A stretch of 64,000 bases of DNA from Siphonodentalium dalli (taxonomy: Eukaryota; Mollusca; Scaphopoda; Gadilida; Siphonodentaliidae), in NCBI GenBank assembly GCA_032622095.1, contig CP136063.1:220119982-220183981 (forward strand). The letters are read 5' to 3'. The translations under genes and the position numbers were made by a program. Of the stretch, positions 1 to 10,163 are shown in pieces. The notes under the pieces were generated by a model, which did no database searches, had not been told where the DNA came from, and saw only the letters and a program-made list of their open reading frames with translations. Positions within the stretch are counted from its first letter, which is position 1. The number at the start of each line of letters is the position of its first letter.

Positions 1-992
1 CAGGTGCTTGTTTATCTTTAATAAACTGTTTTAAATATGACAATGTTTTGTTGAATAAATGACCAGTAAACATGGGGAAAGTGATTTACCAAACACAAAC
101 TTGATATACAGCCATGTCCTCTTCAACACCCCGGCCGTACCTGGGTCTATGTTTGAACAATATTACAGTGGGGATCGCCAGGAAGCATGTGACACTTTGG
201 GTTAGAGCCAGGCTGCGATGATGACGCTGTGATTGCGCGTAATCATAAATTATATGATGATGTACACAAATTACATCTCATGGGACTCATGTACGCCGAT
301 ATGTAACTTTACTGTTCGTCAACATGTAGACATTTTGATTTATGTATGTCAGACTATCAAAAATCAAAATGTATGCCTACGCAGCACAACAAATCTATCT
401 ATATAGTACACACAGCGTAAAACAGGTATAAACTGTAGAAACCGAAAGTGCATGTCACGTGACATTTATTTGCGCAGCTGACTTCACTGTTTGTTCAATT
501 AAATTGAGCATATTATAACATGTGTATCAGTTGTCAGGACGCAGGAATAAAAACTTTACAAGCATTAATAGTCAGATATTAAAAAGAATTAAAGAATTTT
601 TTTTATTAATTTTACTATCTGTAATTAATCTTTTTAAAGTCTTTCACCCAACACAACATTCCATTAATGATTAACTTTAAATAGTCTAAGACAATGTCAT
701 TCCATCCAGTCAGCCTCGTGTGACGTCACGTATAGGTCACCACCAATGATTATTTTGATGACCATGCCGAAATTTACAATCAAATCGTGTCTGCGAAATT
801 GACATGAACATTGTGTAACTTGCAACTAGTTCAATCGGCTCATTTCCTTTGATGTGATGTCTGCGAATTGGGATCAAAGAAAAATGTTGTTTGATGAATT
901 GTTATCAAAAACGGGCTGTGGATATGTTGTCATGTGGCTACATCAAACTTTCAAACAATTTGTTGTGGAATAGCCTAGAATACATGGGTAAG
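1..992. other. No gene recognised
   Basis: AT-rich unique-looking sequence. I see no convincing open frame, RNA gene or repeat terminus here. It ends at the TTAA of the first family A MITE. Confidence 0.5.
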
Positions 993-1393
993 TTAACCCT
1001 TCACCCAACAGAACGGCCCTGTGCCAATGCATTCTCTTATATATGCGAGTCGACCATAGGTCGCCTCGCATATATAAGAGAATGCATTGGCTTAACACAT
1101 TAAAAATTATAAAATTGTTAAAGAATGTAAGAAAAAATGGTAAAAAGTGTTAAAAAAAAGATTTTTTTTAGGCCAATGCATTCTCTTATATATGCGAGGC
1201 GACCTATGGTCGACTCGCATATATAAGAGAATGCATTGGCACAGGGCATAACTGTAACTATCACAATGTGGTCAAGGAGCCGGTTCCAATGATATCCATA
1301 TTTGTATGGTTCTATTGAGACAGACCGAAGATATTTTAGGCTGTTGAAGCTTTATTTGGACGGTTTTGGCCGGTTTGTTGGGTAAAGGGTTAA
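993..1393. mobile_element. Family A piggyBac-like MITE, copy 1
   Basis: Bounded by TTAA at both ends, with inverted termini CCCTTCACCCAACA and TGTTGGGTAAAGGG. It contains two roughly 70-bp perfect-looking hairpins (about 1022-1091 and 1173-1242), each with arms GCCAATGCATTCTC... around a GTCGACCATAGGTCGC-type centre. The second hairpin is the reverse complement of the first. They are separated by an A/T-rich spacer. There is no coding capacity, so any movement would depend on a transposase supplied elsewhere. The piggyBac assignment rests on the TTAA target plus CCC start. Confidence 0.7.
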
Positions 1394-2035
1394 TGCATTG
1401 CATCGTCGATACAATACATTACAATAAATACACCGAGGCCCCGGGGCCCGTACCACAGCATCTGCAGGACATGTGCCTGTATTCGATCACAAGTCCGCCC
1501 ATACCTACCTATATACTTACCCAAACGTATACTTATGTATACTGTGTACTGGCATATTGCTACGGTTGTTGCTTGCTTCTAATTCTAAGTATTATATAAC
1601 ACATATAACATATTCTGGTATAATTATTACAATAATCGGAATCGGCACCTGAATCGGCTGATTGTGATCTCAAATAATCGGCAATCGGCGCAAGGCTCTA
1701 TTTGACAATCGGCTCATCACTAATTTTGTAGTGCTCTATCTCATAATCAGCCGGATTTGTATGGTAATTAAATAAAATAAATTGGCAGTCGACACAATCT
1801 GGAAGGTTCTATAACTCTATTTAGTGACACTGTATAAAATAATGAAAGTGACATAAAATACTCCTCAGTGATATTCAAGCCTGGATATTGTGTGTCTGAA
1901 TCCCATAGAGAGCCTCACATAGAAGATGGAGCAGACGACACTCCATAGTGCATGTTTCCATCTGAGGCTCCCTGTCCGTAAAACTATAAAACATTCATAA
2001 GTTATTTCACTTATTGGAGCAGGTGCAAGCCTGGA
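1394..2035. other. Intergenic, with one family B end fragment
   Basis: No gene seen. A CAAGCCTGGATATTGTGTG-type family B terminus is recognisable at about 1873-1905, without its partner end. Confidence 0.4.
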
Positions 2036-2344
2036 TATAGTGATATTTGCAGAATGAGGTTCCCAGAGGGTGAATTTAGTAACGCTACCCTGCACAGGCT
2101 AGTCTCTCCAATTTCACCCTCTGGGAAGCTCATTCTGCTCAGGCCTCAACTGCTGGGAAATATCTATAGTCTCAAATTAACATTAATTTTAGTTACTTTT
2201 TCCCTTCTGTTCAGTTTCTATATCCCCTAATATACGGAAGATAAAATGCACAATCGAGGTGACTAATGGCTGAACATCACCATCTTCAACTGGTAGCTAG
2301 CCTGCCTTATTGTGCAAATGTCAGTCACACTATATCCAGACTTG
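2036..2344. mobile_element. Family B hAT-like MITE, CAAGCCTGGATATAG subtype
   Basis: Starts CAAGCCTGGATATAGTG and ends CACTATATCCAGACTTG, inverted. The left end carries the diagnostic module in which GCAGAATGAGG and GGTGAATTTAGT are followed by their own reverse complement, a hairpin of about 110 bp. The interior shares the 'ATCCCCTAATATACGGAAGATAAAATGCA' type segment, in parts, with other B copies. No clear target duplication. Confidence 0.6.
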
Positions 2345-2540
2345 ATCAGCTGCTTGTTGGATTTCAATTGTAAGCTAGTTTGGTTACACGTTCTAAACCA
2401 CTTGTCCGTGCTTTCACATGAATGATGCTTATTCTGTCCACATAATGCATGCAGTCAGGAATATAATCAGTCATAACTATAGTGTTACAGAGCAATTAGT
2501 CGACTAGCAATTCTGTAGTCGATTTTGGCCGATTAAATAT

Positions 2541-2648
2541 GCCCTCAGAGGGTGAATTTGGTGATGCTAGCCCACTATGCAGGATACCATCACTAAATTC
2601 ACCCTCTGGGGACCTCATTCTGCAAATGATATGCACACTAAACTTAGG
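2541..2648. mobile_element. Family B terminal hairpin, solo fragment
   Basis: One arm-pair of the family B terminal hairpin (AGAGGGTGAATTTGGTGATG with its inverse), ending with the terminus CACACTAAACTTAGGC. The other half of the element is absent. Confidence 0.55.
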
Positions 2649-2805
2649 CATGTTTATGTTACAGGGTTGAAGACTATGGCGATGGTTGCATGGACGACGA
2701 GGCCGAAGCAGCGTACCGGGACTTCCTGCAGAATCAGAACAACAACCACTTCTGAAGCGTGCGCACCTTAGCTATTCCATGTTGTCACAAATGTTTGTGA
2801 TAAGC

Positions 2806-3022
2806 TACAGTAATGCCCTAATTAATCGACTCCATAACCACAGCAGAATTATGGGTAACTTTTCAGGATTTAGTCGGAAATATGGCTTGTTGCCATTCAT
2901 CGGAAAGCTCTCGGGGAGAGCTTTCCAATGAATGGCAACAAGCCATATTTCCGACTAAATCCTGAAAAGTTACCCATAATTCTGCTGTGGTTATGGAGTC
3001 GATTAATTAGGGCATTACTGTA
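2806..3022. mobile_element. Family C palindromic MITE, copy 1 (mariner/pogo-like)
   Basis: TA target duplication flanks a 213-bp near-perfect palindrome running from CAGTAATGCCCTAATTAATC to its inverse GGGCATTACTG. The arms meet at a short GGAAAGCTCTCGGGGAGAGC centre, so the transcript or single strand would fold end to end. Non-coding. TA duplication plus CAGT start fits Tc1/mariner or pogo relatives. Confidence 0.7.
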
Positions 3023-3059
3023 CATCTCAATTTAATTCTAGTGCTGCAATGATTCCAGT

Positions 3060-3321
3060 TTAACACTTCCATTGCTGGAGCTTCCTGAAATTTTATGAAA
3101 CCCCTGTGGCATTGCATTCTCTTATATATGTGAGTCTCCCATAGGGAGCCTTGCATATAAAAGAGAATGCACTGGCTGACAAGGTCAATGTAAATATTGT
3201 TAGACCAATGTATTCTCTTATATATGCGAGGCTCCATATGGGAGATGCACATACATAAGAGAATGCATTGGCACAGGGTTTTCGCAAAACTTTCAGGAAG
3301 CTGCAGTCATGGAAGGGTTAA
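3060..3321. mobile_element. Family A-prime piggyBac-like MITE, copy 1
   Basis: TTAA at both ends. The right end reads CAGTCATGGAAGGGTTAA, the family A-prime terminus. It has two internal hairpins with GCATTCTCTTATATATG arms and TCTCCCATAGGGAGCC-type centres. The hairpin arm is shared with family A although the termini differ. A 29-bp sequence is directly repeated on both sides (3032-3060 and 3325-3353). Confidence 0.65.
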
Positions 3322-3378
3322 CAGTTAATTCTAGTGCTGCAGTGATTCCAGTTCCGATGAACTTCATAATTACCCAAC

Positions 3379-3816
3379 CAAGCCTTAGTTTAGTGTGACT
3401 GTCACTTGCAGAATGAGGTCCCCAGAGGGTGAATTTAGTGATGCTATCCCGCAGATCGGGCTAGCATCACCAAATTCTCCCTCTGGGGACCTCATTCTGC
3501 ATGGCTTCATCTGCTATAGGAGACATAGACTCAGATTGAAGTTCTCAAATGGTGAATATTTAGATGTACACCCATTGGGAACCTCGATTATGCAATGTGC
3601 CAATTTGGGGATACAGAGATACTACATTAAAAAAAAGAAATAGAATCTATGTGAAGACGTTTCTATAGAAATTTGAAAACAAAGAAACTTTCCAGAGAAG
3701 ATAAAGTCTAAGCAGAATGAGGTCCCCAGAGGGTGAATTTAGTGAAGCTAGCATAACTAAATTCACCCTCTGTTGACCTCATTCTGCAAATGACAGGCAC
3801 ACTAAACTCAGGCCTG
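3379..3816. mobile_element. Family B hAT-like MITE, near full length
   Basis: Runs from CAAGCCTTAGTTTAGTGTG to CACACTAAACTCAGGCCTG. Each end carries a folded GCAGAATGAGGTCCCCAGAG module. The middle has the standard B interior (TTCTCAAATGGTGAATATTT, then GGGAACCTCGATTATGCAA, then an A-rich stretch and TTTCTATAGAAATTTGA). Non-coding. Confidence 0.65.
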
Positions 3817-4112
3817 TACCCAACAATTAATAGGCCTTCAAAGTGGGTTCATGTGAAGTGGGTTCATGCGAAATAAAATAGAAGTCTGTAAAACAACTAT
3901 CATCCAAAATTACTTGAAAAAATAGATTGACTTTGTTCTTATTTTCATTATTAATAACTCTCCAATAATGAGATTTCGCATGCCAAAACCATTGTTGTGT
4001 AAACATTACTGTTACAGTGGTATTACCGATAAAAGTCTTCTCGTTCTATCCTTCCACGCTGACATATCAACAAACCCACACTCTTGCCTCCTGCATTTAT
4101 CCATCATCAGAT

Positions 4113-4316
4113 TACAGTAATGCTCTAAGTAATCGACTTCTTAACCACAGCAGAATAATGGGTAACTTTTCAGGATTTAGTCGGAAATATGGCTTGTTGC
4201 CATTCATCGGAAAGCTTTCCAATGAATGGCAACAAGCCATATTTCCTACTAAATCCTGAAAAGTTACCCATTATTCTGCTGTGGTTAAGAAGTCGATTAA
4301 TTAGAGCATTACTGTA
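4113..4316. mobile_element. Family C palindromic MITE, copy 2
   Basis: TA-flanked CAGTAATGCTCTAAGTAATC ... GAGCATTACTG palindrome of 200 bp with a shorter centre than copy 1. It lies between two family B elements. Confidence 0.65.
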
Positions 4317-4415
4317 GGTTCTTTTCAAAAACACATTACTGTATTTGCTTTGAGTCTTGAAGTTATAAATCGTTGCAATCATTTTTACTGCACGTCACAT
4401 CATGAGATTATTTGC

Positions 4416-4892
4416 ATTGAATCCAAGCCGGAGTTTAGTGTGCCTGTCATTTGCAGAATGAGGTCCCCAGAGGGTAGATTTAGTGACGCTATCCCGCACA
4501 GCAGGCTAGCATCACCAAATTCACCCTGTGGGGACCTCATTCTGCATGGCCTAATCTGCTATGGGCGACAAAGACTCAGATTAAAGTTCCCAAAGAGTGA
4601 ATATTGTGATATACACCCATTGGGAACCTCGATTATGCAATGTGTCGTCTGCCAGTTCGAGGATATAGAGAAAATAAAACTAAAAAAGAAATAGAATCTA
4701 TGTGAAGAAATTTCTATAGAAATTTGATAATAAAGAAACTTTCCAGAGAAGATGAGGCCTAAGCAGAATGAGGTCAACAGAGGGTGAATTTAGTGATATT
4801 AGCCCACTAGGTGGGATAGTGTCACTAAATTCACCCTTTGGGGACATCATTCTGCAAATGACAGGCACCTTATTCTTAGGCTTGGTTGAATC
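4416..4892. mobile_element. Family B hAT-like MITE with 8-bp target duplication
   Basis: The best-preserved B copy. The element (4424-4884) starts CAAGCCGGAGTTTAGTGTG and ends TTAGGCTTG. The flanks ATTGAATC (4416-4423) and GTTGAATC (4885-4892) match at 7 of 8 bases, which fits the 8-bp duplications of hAT transposons. Both ends carry the GCAGAATGAGG hairpin module. There is no transposase frame. Superfamily is inferred from TSD length and the CA...TG ends. Confidence 0.65.
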
Positions 4893-5041
4893 TTGGGGTT
4901 TTCATTTCGCTCATCATCATTGTCGTCAACTAGAATAAAAGTGGGGGTATTTTTTATATAAATTATCTACCTGTTTTAGGGTAAGTGTGCATCTTTGTTT
5001 GTATTTTAAGTCACATTTTTGATGAAAATTCAAGTAGTACC

Positions 5042-5424
5042 CAAGCCTTGAAATAGTGTGTCTGTCATTTGGAGAATGAGGTCCCCAGAGGGTGAATTTA
5101 GTGATGCTATCCTACACGGTGGGTTAGCATCACCATATTTACCCTCTGGAAACATCATTCTGCTTAGGTATCAACATTGAAGTTCCCCAGTTGAAGTTGG
5201 TGATGTTCACCCATTAGTCACCTCAATTATGAATTTTATCTTCTGCAAATTAGTGGATATAGAAACTGAACAGAAGGGAAACAGTAACTAAAAACAATGT
5301 TTAATCGAGGTGGCTATTGTCGTAGGTCTCCCATAGCAGTTGAGACCTCAGTAGAATGAGGTTCCCAGAGGATGAATTTGGTGATGCTAGCCCACCGTGT
5401 GTCAGACACACTATTTCCAGGCTG
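5042..5424. mobile_element. Family B MITE, CAAGCCTTGAAATAG subtype
   Basis: Starts CAAGCCTTGAAATAGTGTG and ends CACACTATTTCCAGGCTG. The left end has the folded hairpin module. On the right only the outward arm remains, so the right hairpin is partly deleted. Confidence 0.55.
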
Positions 5425-5491
5425 GCTGAGAACACAGGTATTTATTTTCAATGGCCTCAATGAATTTGTGAATTTGAGTTGAAATTAAACG

Positions 5492-5635
5492 CGAGTTTAG
5501 TGTGCCTGCCATTTGCAGAATTAGGACCTCTGAGGGTGAATTTAGTGACGCTATCCCGCATATTGGGCTAGCATTACCAAATTCACCCTCTGGGGGACCT
5601 CATTCTGCAAATGACAGGCACACTAAGCTCAGGCA
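5492..5635. mobile_element. Family B solo end hairpin
   Basis: A single folded unit from GAGTTTAGTGTGCCTGCC to CACACTAAGCTCAGGC, about 144 bp, equal to the two outermost ends of a B element joined without the interior. Confidence 0.55.
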
Positions 5636-5689
5636 TGAAACTGATTCACTAGAGTGTTCACATAGTGGCATTGTGACTCCTTTAAGCCA

Positions 5690-6570
5690 TTAACCCCTTT
5701 CTATACTGAATGGATTCTCCCAGTCAGTTATACAATAATACATTGGAATGATCTATTATTCATTTGGTGGGATGTTAAGGTGATAAAAGCAGACGGCAGA
5801 TAAATAAAAGTTGCAGAAGGAGTCCTATTTATTGAGCAAAATATTTAGATAATTAGTTCAACAAACGACCTATTATATGGTCATTTGTTGAACTTATTAT
5901 CTGAACATTTCCAATGGGATAACTACTCATCATTGATGCTTTAGTATAGAAAGGGTTAACTTATTATCTGAACATTTCCTATGAGATAACTACTCATCAT
6001 TGATGCTTTAGTATAGAAAGGGTTCAACTTATTATCTGAACATTTCATGTGGGATAACTAGTCATCAATGATGCTTTAGTATAGAAAGGGTTAAACTTAT
6101 TATCTGAACATTTCATGTGGGATAACTAGTCATCAATGATGCTTTAGTATTGAAAGGGTTAAACTTATTATCTGAACATTTCCTATGAGATAACTACTCA
6201 TCAATGATTCTTTTGTAAAGAAAGGGTTAAACTTATTATCTGAACATTTCCTATGAGATAACTACTCATCAATGATTCTTTAGTATAGAACGGGTTAAAC
6301 TTATTATCTGAACATTTCCTATGAAATAACTACTCATCAATGATGCTTTAGTATAGAAAGGGTTAAACTTATTATCTGAACATTTCCTTTGGGATAACTA
6401 CTTATCAATGATTCTTTAGTATAGAAAGGGTTTAACTTATTATCTGAACATGTTCTATGAGATAACTACTCATCAATGATGCTTTAGTATAGAAAGAGTT
6501 AAACTTATTATCTGAACATTTCCTATGGGATAACTACTCATCAATGATGTTTTGGTATATAAAGGGTTAA
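5690..6570. mobile_element. Family E piggyBac-like MITE with amplified right end
   Basis: The left end is TTAACCCCTTTCTATACTGA at 5690 and the right end is TATAGAAAGGGTTAA at 5956-5959. After this complete element the right-terminal segment is repeated in tandem to 6570, each unit again ending in the element's own terminus. Non-coding. TTAA target and CCCTTT start suggest piggyBac-type mobilisation. Confidence 0.55.
5887..6570. repeat. 68-bp tandem array 1 (about 10 units)
   Basis: Head-to-tail units of about 68 bp beginning CTTATTATCTGAACATTTCC and ending CTTTAGTATAGAAAGGGTTA. Spacing measured between three successive CTGAACAT starts (6036, 6104, 6172) is 68 bp. Units differ by scattered substitutions (for example CATGTGGG versus CCTATGAG). 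Confidence 0.85.
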
Positions 6571-7082
6571 AATAGAATATCTGTGTTCTCAGGCAATTAG
6601 ATATCAATTTGGTTTGAGGGAGGGAGGCTATTTATTTAATTCTTTTTCTCAAAATCTGGAAAACATACTTAAGAAACCTCAAAAAATCATTTTCTTTGCT
6701 TAAATCCAATAATTTTAACAGAAAATATTGAAACCATTTTTGACAAAGCTTTTTAAAAGAAAACTTCAGTGACGAGGGAGGTGCCTGAGTGACGAGGGAG
6801 GTGACGAGGGAGGTGCCTGAGTTACGAGGGAGGTGCCTGAGAACATGGAATTGTTATATATTTGACCTTATTGTATGTCGAATTGATGCCATGCTCAACT
6901 TTTATAATTCAAGCTTTTATTTCTGTCTTGTAAATGTTAAATATCTTCCTACGCCCTGTAAAAACATGTGATACAGTCAATTTATTTAATTGCCTTTTTT
7001 TCCTAGCTGAATGTTGTCAAAAAATTTAAAACACTGAATGTTAAAGTCTTTTTCTAACCGAATCGCGAGCACAGGCCTCAAA
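6571..7082. other. Intergenic with Harbinger-like end fragment
   Basis: About 6585-6660 resembles the subterminal part of the GGCC-ended MITE at 31340 (TTCTCAGGCAATT, then GAGGGAGGGAGG). At 6768-6842 there are short direct repeats of GACGAGGGAGGTGCCTGAG. No gene seen. Confidence 0.35.
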
Positions 7083-7290
7083 ATATGGTGCAGGACATTT
7101 GCAGAATGAGGTCACCAGAGGGTATTTTAGCACAACGGGCTAGCATCAGTAAATTCACCTTCCCGTGACCTCATTCTGCTTGGGCCTCATCTTCTCTGGA
7201 AAGTATCTTTATTATCAAATTAATAAGTTTTTTAGTTTCTGTAGAAAGTTTTAGATTTTACCCCAGTGGCTATAGGGGTTCCCTGTCATG
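7083..7290. mobile_element. Family B fragment
   Basis: Left-end hairpin module (GCAGAATGAGGTCACCAGAG with inverse) followed by the start of the interior (TCATCTTCTCTGGAAAGTAT, as the inverse of the standard interior). Truncated to the right. Confidence 0.5.
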
Positions 7291-7594
7291 TTTATCCATA
7301 CACAAACAAGTTTGGTGATGTAGTCATTATCAGGTGAATGTAGGTAGCTAACAGCGACTGGCTTTGAAGTTAGCCGTTCTTTATCTAAACCTGCATATTG
7401 TATACCTTATATGACAATCATGTGACATTCCATTTGTAAATTTTTTTTTACTTTCCTGATGTACTATTCTTGCCTGCTTTCAAGTTATAATCATGTGTGC
7501 AAAAAATTGTGATGGAAAAAATCTCATTGTAAAAAGAAAAGGGTTCTATAAAGTAGGATTTAGATGAATCTGTTCCATTCATCGTCTGCATATA

Positions 7595-7870
7595 GTGTGT
7601 TAGTGATTTTCAGAAGGAGGTTCCCAGAGAGTGAATTTAGTGACGCTATCCTGCACATCGGGCTAGCATCTCCAAATTTACCTTCTGGGAACCTCATCAT
7701 GTTGAGGCCTCAACTGCTATGGGAGACCTAGGACCAGATTGAAATTCCCAAGTTGAAGTTGGTGATGTTCACCATTAGTCACCTTTGTTATGCATTTTAT
7801 CTTCTGCAAATTAGGGGATATAGAAAATGAAGAGAAGGGAAAAAGTAACTAAAAACAATGTTAATTGAAG
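7595..7870. mobile_element. Family B fragment
   Basis: A degenerate end module (GGTTCCCAGAGAGTGAATTT with inverse) plus an interior with CCCAAGTTGAAGTTGGTGAT and AGAAGGGAAAAAGTAACTAA. The right terminus is missing. Confidence 0.5.
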
Positions 7871-8894
7871 CCAATTGAGCGCATCGCTGGTCGCATTGTG
7901 TTAGATTCTTCTCGCTACCATAATATTATTTACAAGTTTCACTTGACGGCCAATATCTATAAAATGTGTAGGTTTGGCGCCGTAAAATAATCAGACTGTT
8001 CCCGCCATGTGCAACTCTCCATAGCATTACCATAGTAACACAAATTACAAGTTACACAAGTTATGTGTGGCTGAACCTGGCTAATGTTAGCTAATAATGC
8101 AAAGTAACACGTCACATGACCATATTTTTTTACTTTTTGATAACTGATAACCTTATTTCCATGGATTCATTCACAGAGATGTTCAACTTAATAAATTTTA
8201 TCTTTGTTAAAGATGTATTCAATGTTATAGACCTCTATTATCCTCTTTACTGCTAAGTTACGCCATGGCGTGTGCTGTGCCGTTGACGTTATGACATTTT
8301 TCCAATGGAAAAATATAATGGGAATATCAGAAAAACCCTAAAACTCACTCCATTGAAAGGCTATTATCATTCACAATCCTGTAATGTCATACATTGTTTC
8401 AAACTTTGGTTCAGATGCACCCATCTGTGAATTCCAGTTATGAATAACGGCCAATTGTTTGTGTATTGAAGTAGGTCTGTACTCTGTATGGACGTATAGC
8501 ACACCACATGACATTTTACATCCATATTCGGTACTGACATATAGCAGCGAAGAGGTTAACTTCTGGTTACAACAACATAAAAATCTAATTTAACATGGCT
8601 TTCTGCTTTTTTCTGTTGAAAACCAAATAAAATACAAACTAGACCTTTAAATACCAAAGAATATTCTGTTATTGAAAAATTAACAAAATAATTTTTGGTG
8701 TCCCTCTAAAAGATTGAAAAGATATTAAATAAATGCACAGAAAATCCATTTTCAAAAAAAATTGTGTGTTTCGTGTAGCACTTCTAAGCCTGAGAATAAG
8801 GTGCCTTTCTTTTGCATGTAGAATTTTTAGAATTGAATCAATTAATTAATGAAAGTGTAAAGAATATTTTGTGAATCCTCTGTAATTTAGATGG
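7871..8894. other. Intergenic, no gene recognised
   Basis: Unique-looking sequence. The only repeat trace I see is a family B outer tip (CCTGAGAATAAGGTGCC) at about 8789. Confidence 0.4.
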
Positions 8895-9118
8895 GTTTTT
8901 TTATATGCACGTTGGTCTGTCCGTTTCCTTTTGGTTTCCTTTGATGATAACTTTAGTAAGTCTGGAATGAATTGGGTATGTGGGTTACTATCACAAAACA
9001 CAGGTCAAGGTTGAATTTGGGTTTCGGCTGCCAATTTTCACCAGAGTTATGGCCCTTTGTTGGAATTACCATGTGCATATTTTGTCGCGCTCTAGCGATG
9101 CTCTTGTTAAGCCTATGA
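8895..9118 (+). repeat. Family D repeat, single-unit copy
   Basis: A head with GGTCTGTCCGTTTCC, one core unit (GATGATAACTTTAGTAAG, then GGTATGTGGGTTAC, then TTTTCACCAGAGTTATGGCC) and the tail TAGCGATGCTCTTGTTAA. It has the same order of blocks as the five-unit copy at 10164, so it is a short version of the same family. Confidence 0.6.
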
Positions 9119-9330
9119 AAGACGACTCACAATTAGTATGTCATGTTCATTGCCTCAATTGATATATACTGAGAAGTTCATATGATTAATGATTAGCAGC
9201 CATTATGTACCTTTTATGTTATTTTGTGCTACATATCAACCCCATAGTGCTATACTATTGTGTCACACATTACATTTATTACATTCACTGCCAGACTAGT
9301 GCTGAATTCTGTTTACCTCAAATCTGCTAT

Positions 9331-9627
9331 TTTAAGGGACCACCTCCTTTTATACTCAACAGAACAACATATGCAACAAATGAATGAATTTGAGCCATGG
9401 ATGATTGCAAAATACACTCATGTGCTCGATATGAACGATGCAAACAACATGGTAATTATAATGAAAATGAATTTATGACTGGAGTCATAAATTCATTTTC
9501 ATTATAATTGCCATGTATTTTACATTGTTCGTAGAGCACATGAGTGTGTTTTGCACTCATCCATGGCTCAAATTCATTCATTTGTTGCATATATTCTTTT
9601 GAGTATAAAAGGAGGTGGTCCCTTAAA
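9331..9627. repeat. 297-bp loopless palindrome
   Basis: The left arm starts TTTAAGGGACCACCTCC and the right arm ends GGAGGTGGTCCCTTAAA. The arms meet at TTTATGACTGGAGTCATAAA around 9480 with no spacer. Matches run through the whole 148-bp arm with a few mismatches and small indels (for example CGATATGAACGATG against its partner). No recognised TSD. Probably a foldback MITE unlike the other families here. Confidence 0.75.
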
Positions 9628-10163
9628 TGGCCGGATTTAAGTCAGATAAATGTGCAATTAGGGATAATCACAAAAATAATCTCAGGATGTACAATGTAGT
9701 CTAATATTTATAAATTCTTTCTGGCTTGGGGATTGTGCAAATAGACACAATAAACAGCACATTGTTGTTGGGTTTCTAAAATGTTGTATCTTACAAAAAT
9801 CAAATTTTACAAGAGACACAAACAATTATTTATCTCTGCAAATAGAATCGATATCTGTCAATAATTTAATCATAAGGTGTCAATCCACGGAATACTGTAA
9901 AACAATTGGCTGACACACACTTTGGCATTTCTTGATAACCTAAATTTATCCCACAGGGTTAGAGAGAAGAATGCGTTTTATCTACCTGTTTAGAAAAACA
10001 TAATTATTTACAGGAAGCTGATACAATAAATGTAGTAGTAACAAATACAAACTGAGTGACAATGTTTTGAGGCACAATAACCGCATTTAAATGTTGGCCA
10101 AAAGAATAAGACATCAATTGAGTGTTTATTCCAAAACAAACAAAAAAGTGTAGGGAGGGTTTT
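9628..10163. other. Intergenic, nothing recognised
   Basis: No open frame, hairpin or repeat terminus I can support. Confidence 0.4.

Noticed and set aside
891-1103. Frames ending in RECIGLTH and similar
   Set aside because: Translations of family A and A-prime hairpins, not genes.
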